Made by a program: the position numbers and the translations under genes. A DNA stretch of 64,000 nucleotides from Brevibacillus sp051967035. GTDB lineage: Bacteria > Bacillota > Bacilli > Brevibacillales > Brevibacillaceae. Within the stretch, counting starts at the first letter, position 1; every line of letters starts with the position of its first letter. Of the stretch, positions 15,943-23,355 are shown one piece after another. Under the pieces are notes generated by a model. The model did not search any database and had not been told where the DNA came from. It worked only from the letters and a program-made list of their open reading frames with translations. Where the stretch lies: positions 310,001 to 374,000 of the forward strand of contig NZ_JBQCKK010000001.1 in assembly GCF_051967035.1 (NCBI RefSeq). Direction: 5' to 3'.

Positions 15943-17658
15943 ATGAACGTAGAAAAAATTCCGGCGACAGAAGGCCGATTCAACCTGGAGAATTACGACG
16001 AGACGTACGCCCGTTTTGACTGGAAGGATGTCGAAAAGCAATTTTCCTGGTATGAGACCGGAAAAGTGAACATGGCTTATGAAGCCATTGATCGCCATCT
16101 TTCTACCGAGCGCAAGGACAAGGTCGCGCTTTTGTACAGCGATTTGACCCGCGAAGAATCTTACACCTTTGCCCAACTGAGTGAGTTGTCCAATAAATTC
16201 GGAAATGTACTGCGCGATCTGGGGATCAAAAAAGGCGACCGCGTGTTCGTCTTCATGCCGCGCACCCCAGAGCTTTATGTAAGCGTTTTAGGAACGTTGA
16301 AGGTCGGCGCGATCGTCGGGCCTTTGTTCGAGGCATTCATGGAAGCGGCGGTACGCGACCGTCTGGAAAACAGCGAAGCGACCGCGATTGTGACGACTCC
16401 TGCTCTTTTGCCGCGCATTCCGGTATCCGAGCTGCCTGCGCTCAAGCATGTCATTCTTGTCGGGGCCAAAGAGGAGCTTGCGGAAGGGCAAATCAGCTTT
16501 GAAGAAGCGATGGCCACAGCATCCTCCGAGCTTGAGATCGAGTGGGTGGATCGCGAAGACGGGATGATTCTGCACTACACGTCCGGCTCGACCGGAAAGC
16601 CAAAGGGCGTGCTGCACGTTCACAACGCGATGATTCAGCACTATCAGACGGGAAAATGGGTGCTGGATTTGCAAGAGGACGATGTGTACTGGTGTACAGC
16701 TGACCCGGGCTGGGTGACAGGGACCTCGTACGGCATTTTCGCTCCGTGGCTGAACGGCGTCACGAACGTCATTCGCGGCGGCCGCTTCACGCCGGAAGAC
16801 TGGTATAAAACGATTGAAAAATATAAAGTAACGGTCTGGTACAGCGCACCGACCGCGTTCCGCATGCTGATGGGAGCAGGCGACGAGGTCGTGAAGCGCT
16901 TCGATCTTTCCAGCCTGCGTCACGTGCTGAGCGTTGGCGAGCCACTCAATCCGGAGGTCGTGTATTGGGGGTTGCGCGTATTCAACCAACGCATACACGA
17001 CAACTGGTGGATGACCGAGACGGGCGGCCAGCTGATTTCGAACTTCCGCAGCATGGCGATCAAGCCAGGCTCGATGGGCAAGCCAATCCCGGGCGTCTAC
17101 GCGGCGATTATCGACGATCAAGGCAACGAACTGCCGCCCAACCGGATGGGCAACCTCGCCATACGCGTCGGCTGGCCGTCGATGATGCGGCAAATCTGGA
17201 ACAATCCGGCGAAATACGCCGAGTATTTCAGCATCCCGGGCTGGTACGTCTCGGGCGACTCCGCTTACAAGGACGAGGAAGGCTACTTCTGGTTCCAGGG
17301 CCGGATCGACGATGTTATCAACACGTCCGGCGAGCGCGTCGGGCCGTTCGAGGTCGAGAGCAAGCTGGTCGAGCATCCGGCAGTGGCCGAAGCAGGGGTG
17401 ATCGGCAAGCCCGATCCGCTGCGGGGTGAGATTATCAAGGCGTTCATCTCGCTGCGTGCAGGCTATGAGCCAAGCGAAGCGCTGATGGACGACATTCGCA
17501 AGTTCGTGAAGGAAGGGCTTGCTGCCCATGCCGCCCCGCGCGAAATCGAGTTCCGCGACAAACTGCCAAAAACGCGCTCCGGCAAAATCATGCGCCGTGT
17601 GCTCAAGGCGTGGGAACTGGGGTTGCCGACAGGCGATCTGTCCACGATGGAAGACTAG
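15943..17658 (+). CDS. acsA: Acetyl-CoA synthetase (AMP-forming)
   Basis: A 571-residue enzyme that makes acetyl-CoA from acetate, ATP and CoA, the length of the short bacillar AcsA. Adenylate-forming motifs are complete: A3 YTSGSTGKPKG near 210-220, A5 WWMTETGG, A8 FQGRIDDVINTSGERVGPFE, and the catalytic lysine in PKTRSGKIMRR near residue 548, the usual target of acetylation. AGGAGAG precedes the ATG. A cre-like 14-mer (16278-16291) inside the gene could allow CcpA control. No acuABC operon is adjacent, unlike in B. subtilis. Confidence 0.93.
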   Translation: MNVEKIPATEGRFNLENYDETYARFDWKDVEKQFSWYETGKVNMAYEAIDRHLSTERKDKVALLYSDLTREESYTFAQLSELSNKFGNVLRDLGIKKGDRVFVFMPRTPELYVSVLGTLKVGAIVGPLFEAFMEAAVRDRLENSEATAIVTTPALLPRIPVSELPALKHVILVGAKEELAEGQISFEEAMATASSELEIEWVDREDGMILHYTSGSTGKPKGVLHVHNAMIQHYQTGKWVLDLQEDDVYWCTADPGWVTGTSYGIFAPWLNGVTNVIRGGRFTPEDWYKTIEKYKVTVWYSAPTAFRMLMGAGDEVVKRFDLSSLRHVLSVGEPLNPEVVYWGLRVFNQRIHDNWWMTETGGQLISNFRSMAIKPGSMGKPIPGVYAAIIDDQGNELPPNRMGNLAIRVGWPSMMRQIWNNPAKYAEYFSIPGWYVSGDSAYKDEEGYFWFQGRIDDVINTSGERVGPFEVESKLVEHPAVAEAGVIGKPDPLRGEIIKAFISLRAGYEPSEALMDDIRKFVKEGLAAHAAPREIEFRDKLPKTRSGKIMRRVLKAWELGLPTGDLSTMED

Positions 17659-17669
17659 ACGAACAGACG

Positions 17670-17710
17670 AAGAACCACCTCTCTTGGCTAAGGGAGATGG
17701 TTCTTTTTTT
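17670..17710 (+). terminator. Terminator of acsA
   Basis: A 14-bp imperfect stem (AGAACCACCTCTCT with AGGGAGATGGTTCT) followed by seven T. Confidence 0.8.
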
Positions 17711-17782
17711 GCTCAGTGGGGGAGAGACTTGGGAATGGGCGCTCGTATGCAGGAGAGGGCGTGAATGAGTGCGTTCGCGTGC

Positions 17783-18760
17783 TTAGTGCGAATGCCCGTG
17801 CTCATGCGCATGCCCGTGTTCATGCTCCGGCTCTCCGCCCTGACAATGCAGCTTGCCGTGCGAGATCGAAGAGTTCTCAATCTGGATCGTAGCGTGCGTG
17901 ATGCCAAATTCCTTTTGCAAAAGATTCAGCGCCGCATCCAGAACAGGGTAGCTGGGCACGTTGTCTTCCACGATGAGATGGCACGTCAGCGAGTCAAAGC
18001 CGGAAGTGACCGTCCAGATGTGCAGATCGTGCACCTTGCGCACGCCGCCAAGCTGGCCGAGGCGCGCTTCCACCTTTGTCGTATCGAGCCGGGACGGCGC
18101 TCCTTCCAGCAAGATATTGACCGATTCCTTGGTGACACGCCAGGCGCTGAGCAGGATCAGAAACGCGACGATGAGGCTGATGATCGGGTCGGCGATATAC
18201 CAGCCGAAAGCGAGCATCAGGATGCCGCCGAGAATCGCGCCGACAGACCCGAGCATGTCGCCCAGAACGTGCAGGTAGGCACTCTTCACGTTCACGTTGT
18301 CCTTGTAGTCGCCGCGCATGAGGACGAGGGCCGCGGCGATATTGGCCAGCAGACCGATTGTGGCAATGATGATCATTTTTCCGCTGGCTACCTCAGGGGG
18401 GTCGAGCAGACGCTGAAAGCCTTCCCAGAAAATAAACAAGGAAATCAGGACAAGCGTGACGCCGTTTGTCAGTGCTGCGAGAATTTCAAAGCGCTGCATC
18501 CCGAACGTTTTTTGCGCCGATGGGGGACGTGCGGCGAAATGCATGGCAACGAGACTGAGCAGAAGCGCCAAGGCATCACTGAGCATGTGGCCGGCATCGG
18601 ACAACAGCGCAAGACTGTTGGTCAAAAAGCCGCCGATCGTCTCGACGATGAAAAAGACGCTGATGATGAGTAAAGAAGCGAGCAGCGCTTTTTTGCTGGC
18701 TCCTTTTCCATGGTGGTGATGAGCGTGTCCATCTCCGTGGTCATGATGATGGAATCCCAT
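17783..18760 (-). CDS. czcD: Cation diffusion facilitator, CzcD/ZitB type
   Basis: A 325-residue proton-coupled exporter of Zn2+ and similar divalent metals. Six transmembrane helices span about residues 24-205. The metal site is formed by SDAGHMLSDALAL in helix 2 (H and D) and LHVLGDMLGSVG in helix 5 (H and D). A cytoplasmic ferredoxin-like domain follows, and both ends are His-rich (HHHDHGDGHAHHHH at the start, EHEHGHAHEHGHSH at the end), typical metal-loading tails. GGAGGA precedes the ATG. The preceding gene encodes a CadC-like metal sensor, and an operator plus promoter lie about 230 bases upstream, leaving a long leader. Confidence 0.9.
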   Translation of the reverse strand: MGFHHHDHGDGHAHHHHGKGASKKALLASLLIISVFFIVETIGGFLTNSLALLSDAGHMLSDALALLLSLVAMHFAARPPSAQKTFGMQRFEILAALTNGVTLVLISLFIFWEGFQRLLDPPEVASGKMIIIATIGLLANIAAALVLMRGDYKDNVNVKSAYLHVLGDMLGSVGAILGGILMLAFGWYIADPIISLIVAFLILLSAWRVTKESVNILLEGAPSRLDTTKVEARLGQLGGVRKVHDLHIWTVTSGFDSLTCHLIVEDNVPSYPVLDAALNLLQKEFGITHATIQIENSSISHGKLHCQGGEPEHEHGHAHEHGHSH

Positions 18761-18979
18761 AGTGGTATCCTCCTCTAGCGGACGCTTTCGCGAACGCGTT
18801 ATTCATGGCGAGTAGGGTCGTTACATAGACCCGTGCACAGCATGCCGTCCGACCTATTTTTCCCCAAAACGGCCAAAGGAAAAGGGGCATGCAGCAGCCC
18901 GCTGGAAAGCACGAAAGGCCGATGCATTGCCTTGACTTCCAGGTCACGCAGGGGAGAACCTTCATTCGGCTGAGCGTGT
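18761..18979 (-). other. Long structured 5' leader of czcD
   Basis: The predicted transcript start lies about 219 bases before czcD. The leader holds no convincing gene. It can form nested helices: GCATGCC (18892-18886) with GGCATGC (18846-18840) around a smaller UUUUCC/GGAAAA stem, and GGGTC/GACCC (18832-18815). No known riboswitch class was recognised. Confidence 0.4.
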
Positions 18980-18985
18980 ACCTCC

Positions 18986-19027
18986 ATCATACCACAATCA
19001 TTCTTATATTCAAACAAACGTTTGAAT
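18986..19027 (-). promoter_or_regulatory. czcD promoter overlapped by an ArsR/SmtB-type operator
   Basis: On the minus strand TTGAAT (19013-19008), a 16-base spacer and TATGAT (18991-18986) make a good sigma-A promoter. A perfect palindrome, ATTCAAAC-AAAC-GTTTGAAT (19008-19027), covers the -35. It resembles operators of CadC/CzrA repressors. Confidence 0.7.
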
Positions 19028-19081
19028 GATGGGTAAAAAATAAAAAGCCGCCACAAAAGTGACGAGCCAGAAGGGGACCGC

Positions 19082-19486
19082 TCAAGAACGGGCTGTCTTT
19101 TTCGATTGCTTTAACTCGGATGCGTGTTCGATTCCGCACATAATCAGATGGCGAACGTGGTCGTCGTCCAGGGCGTAGTAGACGAGCTTTCCGTCTTTGC
19201 GGTGCCGGGCCAGCCCCATATTGCGCAGCAGGCGCAGGTGGTGGGAGGTGTTGGCAATCGAGCTGTTGATCGTGGCCGCGACATCGCACACGCACAGCTC
19301 GCCCTCCAGCGCCAGGGCGTAAATGATTTTTGCGCGCGTGTCGTCAGCCAACGCCTTGAACAGGGGGGCGACGCCTTCTGTTTCGCTCATTTTCGGTCGC
19401 AGCCTGTTCACCTTCGCTTCATCGACCGCCTGGATCTCGCAAACATCTCCTTCTTCTTCCGCAGCACGCTGAAATTCCAGCTCCAT
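19082..19486 (-). CDS. cadC: CadC-like ArsR/SmtB metal-sensing repressor
   Basis: A 134-residue winged-helix repressor that releases DNA on binding thiophilic or divalent metals. It aligns throughout with CadC of plasmid pI258. The alpha3 ligand pair is present (ELCVCDVA), as is the N-terminal Cys in GDVCEIQ; the second N-terminal Cys of CadC is missing, a position known to be less critical. The helix-turn-helix is TSHHLRLLRNMGL. The alpha5 site has the D-x-H and H residues of SmtB/CzrA (DDDHVRHLIMCGIEH). GGAGGGAA precedes the ATG and a TATAAT -10 lies at 19517-19522. It probably represses czcD, whose promoter carries an ArsR-type palindrome. Confidence 0.85.
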   Translation of the reverse strand: MELEFQRAAEEEGDVCEIQAVDEAKVNRLRPKMSETEGVAPLFKALADDTRAKIIYALALEGELCVCDVAATINSSIANTSHHLRLLRNMGLARHRKDGKLVYYALDDDHVRHLIMCGIEHASELKQSKKTARS

Positions 19487-19642
19487 GTTCTTCCCTCCGC
19501 ACAGTCGGTTTTATCCATTATAAAACGGATAGGGACGGAAAAAAAGGCGCGCAGCAGAAGGAAAGTGTCGACCTCGCGTCTAATTAGGGACCCTGCATCT
19601 AATAGGAATGATGACGATTTACAAAAGGAGTGAACACCATAC

Positions 19643-19935
19643 GTGCTTGCAAACATTCGTCATTTCCTCATAGAGATCATAGGGGCCGTCCTTCTTGGAT
19701 TGTGTGTAGTCTGGCTTACCGCTGGAAGCCAGCGTAGCTGGTTTTCCGACTTTCACATCGAATGGTCGCCGCGCTGGCTCGATGTCAAAACGTTTTTTCT
19801 CGGAATAGCAGGTCAGGCGCTGGATGCTGAAGCATCCGCTCGTCGCGCTGCCGATTGCTGGACTGCTCGGCTTTTTGTTTCCGGTGTGCGAGTGTGCGAT
19901 TGTCCCGGTTGTCCGCCACCTGATTAAAAAGGCAG
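19643..19935 (+). pseudogene. Remnant of a UPF0718-type permease gene
   Basis: The GTG at 19643 opens a frame for an N-terminal membrane helix and the segment DVKTFFLGI (to about 19808). The next conserved part continues in another frame: KHPLVALPIAGLLG, FPVCECAIVPVVRHLIKK (about 19822-19930). Roughly 25 residues between them are missing, and everything after the first third of a normal permease (about 300 residues) is gone, cut at the terminator of the neighbouring SET gene. AAAAGGAG lies upstream. Such permeases often stand beside ArsR regulators, which fits the neighbouring cadC-like gene. This is a deleted, frameshifted fossil. Confidence 0.75.
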
Positions 19936-19954
19936 GGGAGAGCTTCCCCTGCCT
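19922..19954 (-). terminator. Terminator of the SET-domain gene
   Basis: GGCAGGGGA (19931-19939) pairs with TCCCCTGCC (19945-19953); on the minus strand a run of five T follows. Confidence 0.85.
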
Positions 19955-19969
19955 GATGGTGTATCGGGA

Positions 19970-20371
19970 CTATTTTTTGGGCGCACCGGATTGTTCGTCT
20001 TCATAAAACCAGAGCGGATCGTCGCAATCTTCCTCGCCGTTGTAGTTAATCAATATCTCTTCGCCCGCCTGAATGTCGCGATAGGCGTAGAAATCGAAGG
20101 TGTGGTTGTCGAAGTTGATGCTGTACGTGGCGTTTGGCGTGTAGGAATGGTTGAATAGCATGCCGTAGCCGAGCAAAAACGCGGTATGGTTGGCACCGTA
20201 TTCAAAGGCGTAATCCGCCAAAAGCGTTTTTTCAATATGTTCGTGCTCCTCGTTCAAATAAGGAAGAACCGGGGCTTCGTGGAGCAATTCGCCTTTTGCG
20301 AAAGCCCGCATGGCAAAAACGCCTCTGTTTAATTCTCCGTTGCTCAGCTTGGAGGTCTTGACTTCAAGCAT
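19970..20371 (-). CDS. SET-domain protein (putative protein lysine methyltransferase)
   Basis: A 133-residue protein consisting of little more than a SET domain, the fold of lysine methyltransferases using S-adenosylmethionine. Core motifs are visible: RGVFAMRAFAKGELL at the N terminus, LFNHSYTPNATY (the NHS cofactor motif) and AGEEILINYNG near the end with the catalytic-type Tyr. There is no post-SET zinc site beyond a single Cys near the C terminus. The ATG at 20371 follows GCAGGTG; GTG 20380 is a less likely start. It lies about 100 bases downstream of a response regulator gene on the same strand. The substrate is unknown. Confidence 0.75.
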   Translation of the reverse strand: MLEVKTSKLSNGELNRGVFAMRAFAKGELLHEAPVLPYLNEEHEHIEKTLLADYAFEYGANHTAFLLGYGMLFNHSYTPNATYSINFDNHTFDFYAYRDIQAGEEILINYNGEEDCDDPLWFYEDEQSGAPKK

Positions 20372-20471
20372 GGGGTTCACCTGCCATTCTAATGTCTTGG
20401 ATCGTTACATGGTCCTTCTAAGGATGACAGTGGTTGGGGCGGAAAGCAACTGTTTTTGCGTCGGCGGAACA

Positions 20472-21122
20472 TTATTTTTTCATGACCAGATGGTGGCGAA
20501 CCGCGTAGGCGGCGAGCTGTACGCGATTGGCGAGCTGTAGCTTTTCCAGGATGTTTTTCAGGTGGTTTTTCACCGTGTTTTCGGCGATCGTCAACGCCTC
20601 GCTGATCTCCCGGTTCGTTTTTCCCGCGCCGACGTACATGACGATTTCCCGTTCGCGCGGCGTCAGCACATCCGGGACCAGATCGTCCACGTGCTCCTCC
20701 TGCCTGAACCGGTACATCAGTCGGGTGGCCATTTCCCGCGTCAGCTCGCTGTCTTCGCCAAGCAACGCGTGCAAGTAGTTGATCCAGTCGTCCGGCTCCA
20801 GGTTTTTCAGCAGGTAGCCTTGCGCGCCGAATTGAATCGCGGTAATCAGGTCTGCGACGTCATCCGAGACGCTCAGGATAACGACCTTGATATGCGGGTA
20901 CGCTTTTTTTACCTCGCGGGTCGCTTCCAGGCCGCTCCATTTCGGCATGTTGATGTCCATCAACACCAGATCGGGCTGCAACTGTCCACAGAGCAAAAAA
21001 GCCTCCTCGCCGTTTTCCGCCTCGCCGATCACCTCAAACGAAGGGTCCGGGTCCAGAAGCGAGCGAATCGCCATGCGGGCCATCGGGTGGTCATCGGCGA
21101 TCAGCACACGGTATGCGTTCAT
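20472..21122 (-). CDS. NarL/FixJ-family response regulator
   Basis: A 216-residue regulator. The receiver domain (1-125) has the acidic pair near residue 10 (IADDHP), the phosphoacceptor Asp in LVLMDINMP (about residue 55) and the conserved Lys in GYLLKNLEPD. The C-terminal LuxR-type helix-turn-helix (about 150-212) contains LTPREREIV and ENTVKNHLKNILEKL. The ATG overlaps the last codons of the histidine kinase gene by 4 bases, so the pair is translationally coupled. GGAGGTG lies 7 bases before the ATG. Targets are not evident from the sequence. Confidence 0.9.
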   Translation of the reverse strand: MNAYRVLIADDHPMARMAIRSLLDPDPSFEVIGEAENGEEAFLLCGQLQPDLVLMDINMPKWSGLEATREVKKAYPHIKVVILSVSDDVADLITAIQFGAQGYLLKNLEPDDWINYLHALLGEDSELTREMATRLMYRFRQEEHVDDLVPDVLTPREREIVMYVGAGKTNREISEALTIAENTVKNHLKNILEKLQLANRVQLAAYAVRHHLVMKK

Positions 21123-21925
21123 GGTCTAACACCTCCAGAAGGGGCGGTCAGGCGAATGATGGTACCGCCGTCTGCCCGTTTTTGAATGTCGATGGCGGCG
21201 TTCAGTTGGCGCGCCCGCTCGCGCATCATCGACAGGCCGTATTTTTTCGTGTCGGGTTGGGTGTGGGCAATTCCCACGCCATCATCCTCGATCACGAGTT
21301 GCCAGCTGCGCGGCTCGTCTGTCGTCAGTCGAATCCAGGAATGCTTGGCCTGCGCATGCTTGCGGATGTTGGCAAAAGCTTCCTGGATGATTCCGAACAG
21401 CTGGACCTCCTCCGCGGGGGTGAAAAAGCTTTCCTTCACGCGCAGGTCCAAGGCAACATCCACGCCGGACAGCGCGCTCCACTGCGTCAGCCATTTTTCC
21501 AGCCGCTGGTCGAAGCTGCCTTCCTCGGGCAAGGAGCGCAGGTTGAAAATCGCCTGGCGCACGTGGTTGTCGATGGCAGTGACGGCTACTCTGGCATCAT
21601 CGATGTGCCCCTGCTTCAGCTTGACATTGAGAAAAAACAAAGACTGCGCGATTCCGTCATGCAGCTCGCGGGCCAGACGCTCGCGTTCCTCGTAGACGGC
21701 CCGTCTGGCTTGCTCCTCGACGATCCGCGCGTTCATCTGCTTGATCGTGCGAAACATCCAGGTAGCGAACAAATAGGACAGGAAGAGCGTCAATAGCGTG
21801 ATGTAGACGTTGCCCGTTTCCATGGACATATAAGGCAGCAAAAAATCGTGGCGGATAAATTCGAAGCCGCCGATAATGATGGCGGGAATCAGCACGGTCA
21901 GCCAGTAAAACAAGCGGTACGACAT
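21119..21925 (-). CDS. Sensor histidine kinase, HisKA_3 (NarL-partner) type
   Basis: A 268-residue membrane kinase. Two transmembrane helices near residues 5-23 and 38-60 bracket a very short extracytoplasmic loop, so the stimulus may be sensed within the membrane, as for LiaS- or DesK-like kinases. The dimerisation/phosphoacceptor helix is RERLARELHDGIAQSL with the His at about residue 89. The catalytic domain has the N box (IIQEAFANIRKHA) and the G box (VIEDDGVGI). It overlaps the response regulator gene by 4 bases. GAAGGGA precedes the ATG. Confidence 0.88.
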   Translation of the reverse strand: MSYRLFYWLTVLIPAIIIGGFEFIRHDFLLPYMSMETGNVYITLLTLFLSYLFATWMFRTIKQMNARIVEEQARRAVYEERERLARELHDGIAQSLFFLNVKLKQGHIDDARVAVTAIDNHVRQAIFNLRSLPEEGSFDQRLEKWLTQWSALSGVDVALDLRVKESFFTPAEEVQLFGIIQEAFANIRKHAQAKHSWIRLTTDEPRSWQLVIEDDGVGIAHTQPDTKKYGLSMMRERARQLNAAIDIQKRADGGTIIRLTAPSGGVRP

Positions 21926-22031
21926 CGGAAATCCCTTCTTTGCGGTTGGTCATCACTCCTAAGTATACCGAATGGGACAAGCGGATGATATACTCGTAGG
22001 AGAAATGGTGGGAAGAGCAGGAGGGAGATTC

Positions 22032-22826
22032 ATGCATACAGTTGCGAAAGCATTGACGATAGCAGGATCAGACAGCGGGGGAGGAGCAGGCATCCAGGCC
22101 GATTTAAAGACGTTTCACCAGTTTGGCGTCTACGGTATGAGCGCGATTACGGCGATTACGGCGCAAAATACGTTGGGCGTGTCCGCGGTGTATCCGCTGC
22201 CGACAGAAGCGGTGGCCCAGCAGATGCGCGAGGTGCTGCGCGACCTGGGGGCAGACGCGGCGAAGACCGGGATGCTGTTTGATGCGGAGATCATTCGGGC
22301 GGTAGCGGCAGAGGTCCGCGCCGCAGGTCTGGAAAAGCTGGTCGTCGACCCGGTGATGGTCGCCAAGGGCGGGGCCAAGCTGCTGCAAGACGAGGCGATC
22401 GACGCGCTGAAAACAGAGTTGCTGCCGCTCGCAGAGGTCGTGACGCCGAATGTGCCGGAGGCGGAGTGCCTGACGGGCATGACGATTCGCACCCCGGACG
22501 ATATGCGCGAAGGCGCCCGCGCCATTCATGCGCTGGGGGCGCGCAACGTCTTGATGAAGGGCGGCCACCTCGACGGAGACACGGTCATCGACATCTTGTT
22601 TGACGGCCGCGACTTTTTCGAGCTGTCGCATGCGCGCATCCAGACCCGGCATACGCACGGAACGGGATGCACGTTCTCGGCTGCGCTGACGGCGGAGCTT
22701 GCGAAACATACGCCGCTTACGGCTGCGGTCGAAAAAGCGAACCGCTTTATTTTTGCCGCGATCAAGACCGCTCCGCAATTGGGCGGCGGTCATGGTCCGA
22801 CCAACCATTGGGCGGTTGTGGATTAA
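22032..22826 (+). CDS. thiD: Hydroxymethylpyrimidine/phosphomethylpyrimidine kinase
   Basis: A 264-residue ribokinase-fold kinase that phosphorylates HMP and HMP-P in thiamine pyrophosphate synthesis. Typical motifs: ALTIAGSDSGGGAGIQADLK at the start, VVDPVMVAKGG in the middle, TPNVPEAECLTG, and the anion-hole and catalytic Asp... motif THGTGCTFSAAL near residue 213. It stands alone, with no other thi gene nearby; the close relative pdxK of bacilli (a pyridoxal kinase of the same fold) cannot be fully excluded. ATG 22032 follows GGAGGG by 7 bases, so the longer frame from 21972 is rejected. Confidence 0.85.
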   Translation: MHTVAKALTIAGSDSGGGAGIQADLKTFHQFGVYGMSAITAITAQNTLGVSAVYPLPTEAVAQQMREVLRDLGADAAKTGMLFDAEIIRAVAAEVRAAGLEKLVVDPVMVAKGGAKLLQDEAIDALKTELLPLAEVVTPNVPEAECLTGMTIRTPDDMREGARAIHALGARNVLMKGGHLDGDTVIDILFDGRDFFELSHARIQTRHTHGTGCTFSAALTAELAKHTPLTAAVEKANRFIFAAIKTAPQLGGGHGPTNHWAVVD

Positions 22827-22847
22827 CGGACGAGAAGAGACGAACAG

Positions 22848-22901
22848 GCAGACGGCTCCGCAGGCTGGAAAAGCACTTTGCGGGGCCGTTTGCTTTTTTT
22901 A
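22848..22901 (+). terminator. Terminator of thiD
   Basis: A 15-position stem with two mismatches (22848-22862 with 22879-22893) followed by a long T run. Confidence 0.85.
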
Positions 22902-23055
22902 TTTGGTCCGGTAAACTACGTAAACGCATCCACGTAAACGAAGCGGAACGTCCAAAAGGGGGCCTGCGGGCTTGCTTTTTTCGAAGCAGCTTTTTTGAAC
23001 CAACTGCCTGCCGGCTGCTTACAGTAAAGCAAGAAGCACGGTAGGGGGGGAAGGC

Positions 23056-23265
23056 ATGTGGACCAAGTGGGTAACGATTCATGAATCGTACGGGCTCCCC
23101 AGGGTGGCGAGCGAGTGCCGACGCTACCTGGAGATGAAAGGAATCCGGGTCAGGCTGCTGGCCAGAGAAACGAAAAAAGGCGGGTATGTGTACACGCTAC
23201 AGGTGCCGTCCAGTCAGGTGGCGGAAGCGCGACAGTGGCTGCGCGAGTTCAAAAGCACGCTGTAG
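23056..23265 (+). CDS. Small conserved-looking protein upstream of splB
   Basis: A 69-residue, basic, soluble protein with a good ribosome site (GGGGGGAAGG) just ahead of its ATG. A segment such as ECRRYLEMKGIRVRLLARE followed by beta-strand-like YVYTLQVP recalls small ferredoxin-like DUF2007-type proteins, but the match is not firm. It is not SplA, the usual partner upstream of splB in Bacillus. It lies 90 bases before splB in the same direction and may share its transcript. Function unknown. Confidence 0.6.
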   Translation: MWTKWVTIHESYGLPRVASECRRYLEMKGIRVRLLARETKKGGYVYTLQVPSSQVAEARQWLREFKSTL

Positions 23266-23324
23266 AGCGGATGCGCTCTCCCCGCAACCAGTGATCCCCT
23301 TGGAGCTTGTCCGGCTGTGTCGGC

Positions 23325-23331
23325 CATACTA
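23325..23331 (+). promoter_or_regulatory. Sigma-G-like -10 element before splB
   Basis: CATACTA matches the sigma-F/G -10 consensus exactly, 25 bases before the splB start. The -35 region (TGGAGC at 23301-23306, 18-base spacing) is weak. splB of B. subtilis is a sigma-G gene, which makes the element plausible. Confidence 0.45.
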
Positions 23332-23355
23332 CACACGGGGAGGGATCACGCGCTT

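Noticed and set aside
16288..17529. 413-codon minus-strand open frame
   Set aside because: Antisense to acsA, which is well conserved.
18799..19056. 85-codon minus-strand ORF in the czcD leader
   Set aside because: Its first part is before the predicted transcript start and includes the operator and promoter; no ribosome site and no recognisable product.
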